A DNA stretch of 64,000 nucleotides from Sebastes aleutianus (Eukaryota > Chordata > Actinopteri > Perciformes > Sebastidae), in NCBI GenBank assembly GCA_916700875.1, contig CAKAKS010000066.1, forward strand, positions 35,741,490 to 35,805,489, read 5' to 3'. Shown in pieces: positions 61,606 to 64,000 of the stretch. How positions within the stretch are numbered: the first letter of the stretch is position 1; every line of letters starts with the position of its first letter. Below the pieces are notes generated by a model. That model saw nothing but the letters and a program-made list of their open reading frames with translations, was not told the origin of the DNA and ran no database searches. The position numbers and the translations under genes are program-made.

Positions 61606-62812
61606 GTAGGGAGAACACTTTGTTTGGCTTAACTTTGCTGATGAGTCATAAGGTGCACTGCCTGAGGTGAAATCACGAGAGGCTTATATGAAGCACAATG
61701 AGCCTCATAAAGGTAGAGGAGGCAACAGGTGAGCATCAGGCTGGACAGATGCCCTTACAGCTTCCCATGATACGACGGCTGCCAGATCATGTCCGTAGAT
61801 GAAGACAGAGGGCTGAACATATAGGTGCAAGATGAGAGTTTGAAAGAGTAATGTAATATATCATATATCTGTGACCTATTAGCTCATATAATGCATGTCC
61901 CTGCAGAATTTCTTGTGCTACAGCTGTAAAGAATATGTGGAGGATTTGAGCAAAATACCTGGAGAAGCACTGGAGGTGAGTCCTGATCCACGACTAGGAA
62001 CGCACTGGAAGTAACACAGATCAGAAATTATACCCTATAGTGATGGATGAATAATTATCCAATAAATGATTGATTCTGAGAACTCCAAAATGTGATGTGT
62101 GTTGTTGCAGGATGCTGACATTAGACTGGTTGTGATTGGTCAGTCTGCTTATCATCATATAGAGGTAACTCATTTAGTGATTATTATGCATCATTTCAGT
62201 CTGGCACATCTGCTCCTATCATGCTGATTTAGTTTTCAATCTCATGTAGCCGTTCTGCTCACTGACGGGGTATCCTTATGAAATATACGTGGACCCGGAG
62301 AGGTGCATTTATCAAAAGCTTGGGATGAAGAGAGAGGAGAAATTTACAGACTCAGGTAATGCAATAACAGTATGAGAGCATAAGCCAAAAAGCATATTCT
62401 GAGATGGTGAAGAGTTTAATCTGTGTGTGTGTTTATGTACATAGCGCACCCTAGTCCCCATGTGAAGTCTGGTATCTTTATGGGACAAATGAAGAGTATA
62501 TGGAGGGCCATGACGAGCCCTGCATTTGACTTCCAGGGGGACCTGCATCAACAAGGTGGAGCCATCATTGCAGGACCAGGTGATCTTTCCTGTCTCTCTC
62601 TGTTTCCCTGAATCTCTGCTCAATCTTCATTTCTCTCTCTGCCTCCACTCTGTTATATCTTTCTCTTTCTTCTTTCTGCAGGCTCTCAAGTTCATTTTTC
62701 CCATTTTGACATGAACCGCCTGGATCACATGCCGATTGACTGGCTCCTGCAGCTCGCCGGAGTTCAACAGACTCTGGACTTCAGCGATAAGCCAAAGATC
62801 ATCCATGTGTAG
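61423..62812 (+). CDS. prxl2c: Peroxiredoxin-like 2C (AAED1), complete, six exons
   Basis: A thioredoxin-fold protein of the AhpC/TSA-like Prxl2 family. The family is thought to be redox-active, but the substrate of this member is not established. Coding exons: 61423-61605, 61907-61975, 62111-62164, 62250-62355, 62445-62579 and 62682-62812. All have AG/GT borders and phases fit, giving 225 codons and TAG (human about 226). After a variable N-terminus come SVPFRKLYQDRKSVLIFVR, the CxxC centre FLCYSCKEYVEDL (Cys65 and Cys68), LVVIGQSAYHHIEPFCSLTG, YEIYVDPERCIYQKLGMKRE, KSIWRAMTSPAFDFQGD, QQGGAIIAGPG, the HFSHFDMNRLDHMPID block and a C-terminus KPKIIHV like the mammalian protein. The ATG context AAAGATGG is favourable. 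No signal peptide or membrane segment is seen. It is divergent from fbxl17. Confidence 0.95.
61907..61975 (+). CDS. prxl2c: prxl2c exon 2 (CxxC)
   Basis: Acceptor TCCCTGCAG, donor GTGAGT; 23 codons (residues 62-84). Contains the redox-type CYSC motif and CKEYVEDLSKIP. Confidence 0.95.
62111..62164 (+). CDS. prxl2c: prxl2c exon 3
   Basis: Acceptor GTTGTTGCAG, donor GTAACT; 18 codons (residues 85-102), DADIRLVVIGQSAYHHIE, a strand-helix unit well conserved in the family. Confidence 0.95.
62250..62355 (+). CDS. prxl2c: prxl2c exon 4
   Basis: Acceptor CATGTAG, donor GTAATG; 35 codons plus one base. It encodes PFCSLTGYPYEIYVDPERCI, then YQKLGMKREEKFTDS. Confidence 0.95.
62445..62579 (+). CDS. 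prxl2c: prxl2c exon 5
   Basis: Acceptor GTACATAG, donor GTGATC; phase 1 on both sides. It encodes HPSPHVKSGIFMGQMKSIWR and AFDFQGDLHQQGGAIIAGPG. Confidence 0.95.
62682..62812 (+). CDS. prxl2c: prxl2c exon 6 (terminal)
   Basis: The acceptor TTTCTGCAG follows a long pyrimidine tract. It encodes the C-terminal residues SQVHFSHFDMNRLDHMPIDW to KPKIIHV and ends with TAG at 62810-62812. Confidence 0.95.
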
Positions 62813-63392
62813 CCAGCTGGTCTGCCTGAAAGTGTGCTTTATCCCGCATCGCTGTCGTATGCAGGGATGTACATGTTGCTTGTTACATCACCATTGCTCA
62901 CTAACAAATTGCTACAAAAAGAGTTTGGGCACCATCATTCTCTGTAAAAACGTTTTTGCGTCCCAGTATTTCTGAGTCTATTTATCATGTCTGTACTTGT
63001 TAGCCGCCTCATGTCTAAATATTGGATAGGTGTGACTGAAACAAAAGTGAAACTTCATTCTAGACCTTGGAAACAGGAGTTGACAAAAACAGAATCTTAA
63101 CTCAAGGTCTCCTTCCAGCTTTTTCCAGAGCCCCCAATCACATCTCATGGGCTGATGAAGTCGAAAGCTCTGGAAAAAAACAGTAAGTGAACTGAGCAAA
63201 GTGCCAATGAACAACATGAAATGTGGTAAGAAAGAAAAAAGCTCTGGAAAAAGCTTGTAAATTGTCATTGAGGTACTATTGTTTGCTTTTCAAAATATAG
63301 CCTGTAGTGTGAAAGCATGAGTGGATTAGTGTGTAAGAGGGATATGAAAACATCACTGTTTAATTGTCACCATTTTATACCTGTTATATTAC
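62813..63392 (+). other. prxl2c: prxl2c 3' UTR / downstream sequence
   Basis: No further coding sequence. No clear AATAAA occurs close to the stop. It contains the repeated GCTCTGGAAAAA motifs at 63117-63255. Confidence 0.4.
63117..63255. repeat. 15-bp inverted repeat with extra central copy
   Basis: AGCTTTTTCCAGAGC (63117-63131) is the exact reverse complement of GCTCTGGAAAAAGCT (63241-63255). A third, direct copy GCTCTGGAAAAA lies at 63167-63178. If transcribed in the prxl2c 3' UTR, it could form alternative hairpins. Confidence 0.9.
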
Positions 63393-63628
63393 TAGGGCTG
63401 ACCCTAATGCTTCAAAGCTGCGACCGTTGCCATGGTATTCCACTTTCAAATCACTATTTGAATGCTCCGAGTTTTTTTTTTTTTTTTTATTCTTTCTGAT
63501 TCGGGGGAGTTGGAGACAGACAGACAGAAGAACCTGCCGCACCGCACTGCTCCAAGAAGCTTTAAATACTTTACAATATTTCTCACCGAAGCTTCGAAGC
63601 CCAAAAAATGGTATTTGGGACAGCCCTA
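63393..63628. mobile_element. hAT-like MITE (TAGGGCTGACCC ends)
   Basis: The left end is TAGGGCTGACCC and the right end, reverse-complemented, is TAGGGCTGTCCC, an inverted repeat with one mismatch in 12. Flanking 8-mers TATATTAC and TCTATAAC agree at 6 of 8. It is non-coding, 236 bp, with a T19 run at 63471-63489. Confidence 0.75.
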
Positions 63629-64000
63629 TCTATAACTATTTTTTGTTTTGTGTAATTCTATTCTCATACTTGTGGTAAGATGGTTAATATTTATGAACTG
63701 GTGCACTGATGTTAGTGGTCGGCCTTATCACAGAGTCTTCTTTTTATACGCACTTTCCACATATCCACAGTGTTTATTATACTGCAAGTAAAGTTGAATT
63801 GTTATTTCTTGGCTGCATTTGTCTTGTGTCATGCTATCCACACACTCTGGCCCAATTCCAAACCACCCCCTACGCCCTCTCCCTACCCACTTCCACCCCG
63901 TTTGTGAGTTTGCGTGGCGGGTCCGCCATATTGAGTGTCATCCCAGTCCAATTTATTCTACTTTATCGTCATACAGACCTTATCAAGTTAAAATAAACAG
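63629..64000. other. Sequence downstream of prxl2c
   Basis: No gene recognised. An AATAAA hexamer at 63992-63997 could serve as a distal polyadenylation signal for prxl2c, but it is over 1 kb from the stop codon and unsupported. Confidence 0.3.

Overview
This window is vertebrate nuclear DNA, almost certainly from a teleost fish and probably a percomorph. It has split genes with GT-AG introns, dense (AC/GT)n, (GA)n and (AT)n microsatellites, Tc1-type transposons with IR/DR ends, hAT-like elements with 8-bp target duplications, TTAA-flanked MITEs and an L2/Rex1-type LINE. Nothing prokaryotic or viral was recognised. No species can be named from the sequence.

Two protein-coding genes can be supported. 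On the minus strand, positions 56634 down to 51860 carry the first five coding exons of fbxl17, the F-box/leucine-rich-repeat substrate receptor of an SCF ubiquitin ligase. They give 467 in-frame codons: a conserved N-terminus, a low-complexity linker, the F-box and the first leucine-rich repeats. The C-terminal LRR exons were not found, so roughly the first 51.8 kb of the window is read as (part of) the large intron after coding exon 5. On the plus strand, positions 61423-62812 carry a complete six-exon prxl2c (AAED1) gene, a 225-residue thioredoxin-fold peroxiredoxin-like protein with a CxxC motif. The two genes are divergent. A likely non-coding first exon of fbxl17 ends at 58870, which leaves a shared upstream interval of about 2.3 kb. 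The two proteins are not known to act together.

Layout: 224-2092, hAT-like element with a second one nested in it; 3554-5049, two TTAA-flanked MITEs; 5050-19970, low-repeat intron with candidate conserved non-coding stretches and one 977-bp inverted-repeat element; 19971-20498 and 39996-40508, two inverted copies of one element; 24955-27396, hAT-like remnant hosting a dead Tc1 transposon; 28991-29427, Tc1 deletion derivative; 30126-32129, LINE with intact 5' end but internal deletions; 33856-35378, hAT-like element, MITE piece and LINE 3' end; 35797-36062, 266-bp (AC)n; 38094-39081, two MITEs sharing one TTAA; 42575-43500, nested hAT-like pair; 51860-59100, fbxl17; 61292-62812, prxl2c; 63393-63628, another hAT-like MITE.

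No undescribed biological system was found. The most interesting signals are nested transposon architectures with exact target-site duplications, a set of TTAA-bounded MITE families (one copy stops 7 bp from an fbxl17 splice donor), and candidate regulatory islands in the long intron. Exon boundaries were placed by eye from splice signals, reading-frame continuity and remembered family similarity; no alignment was run.
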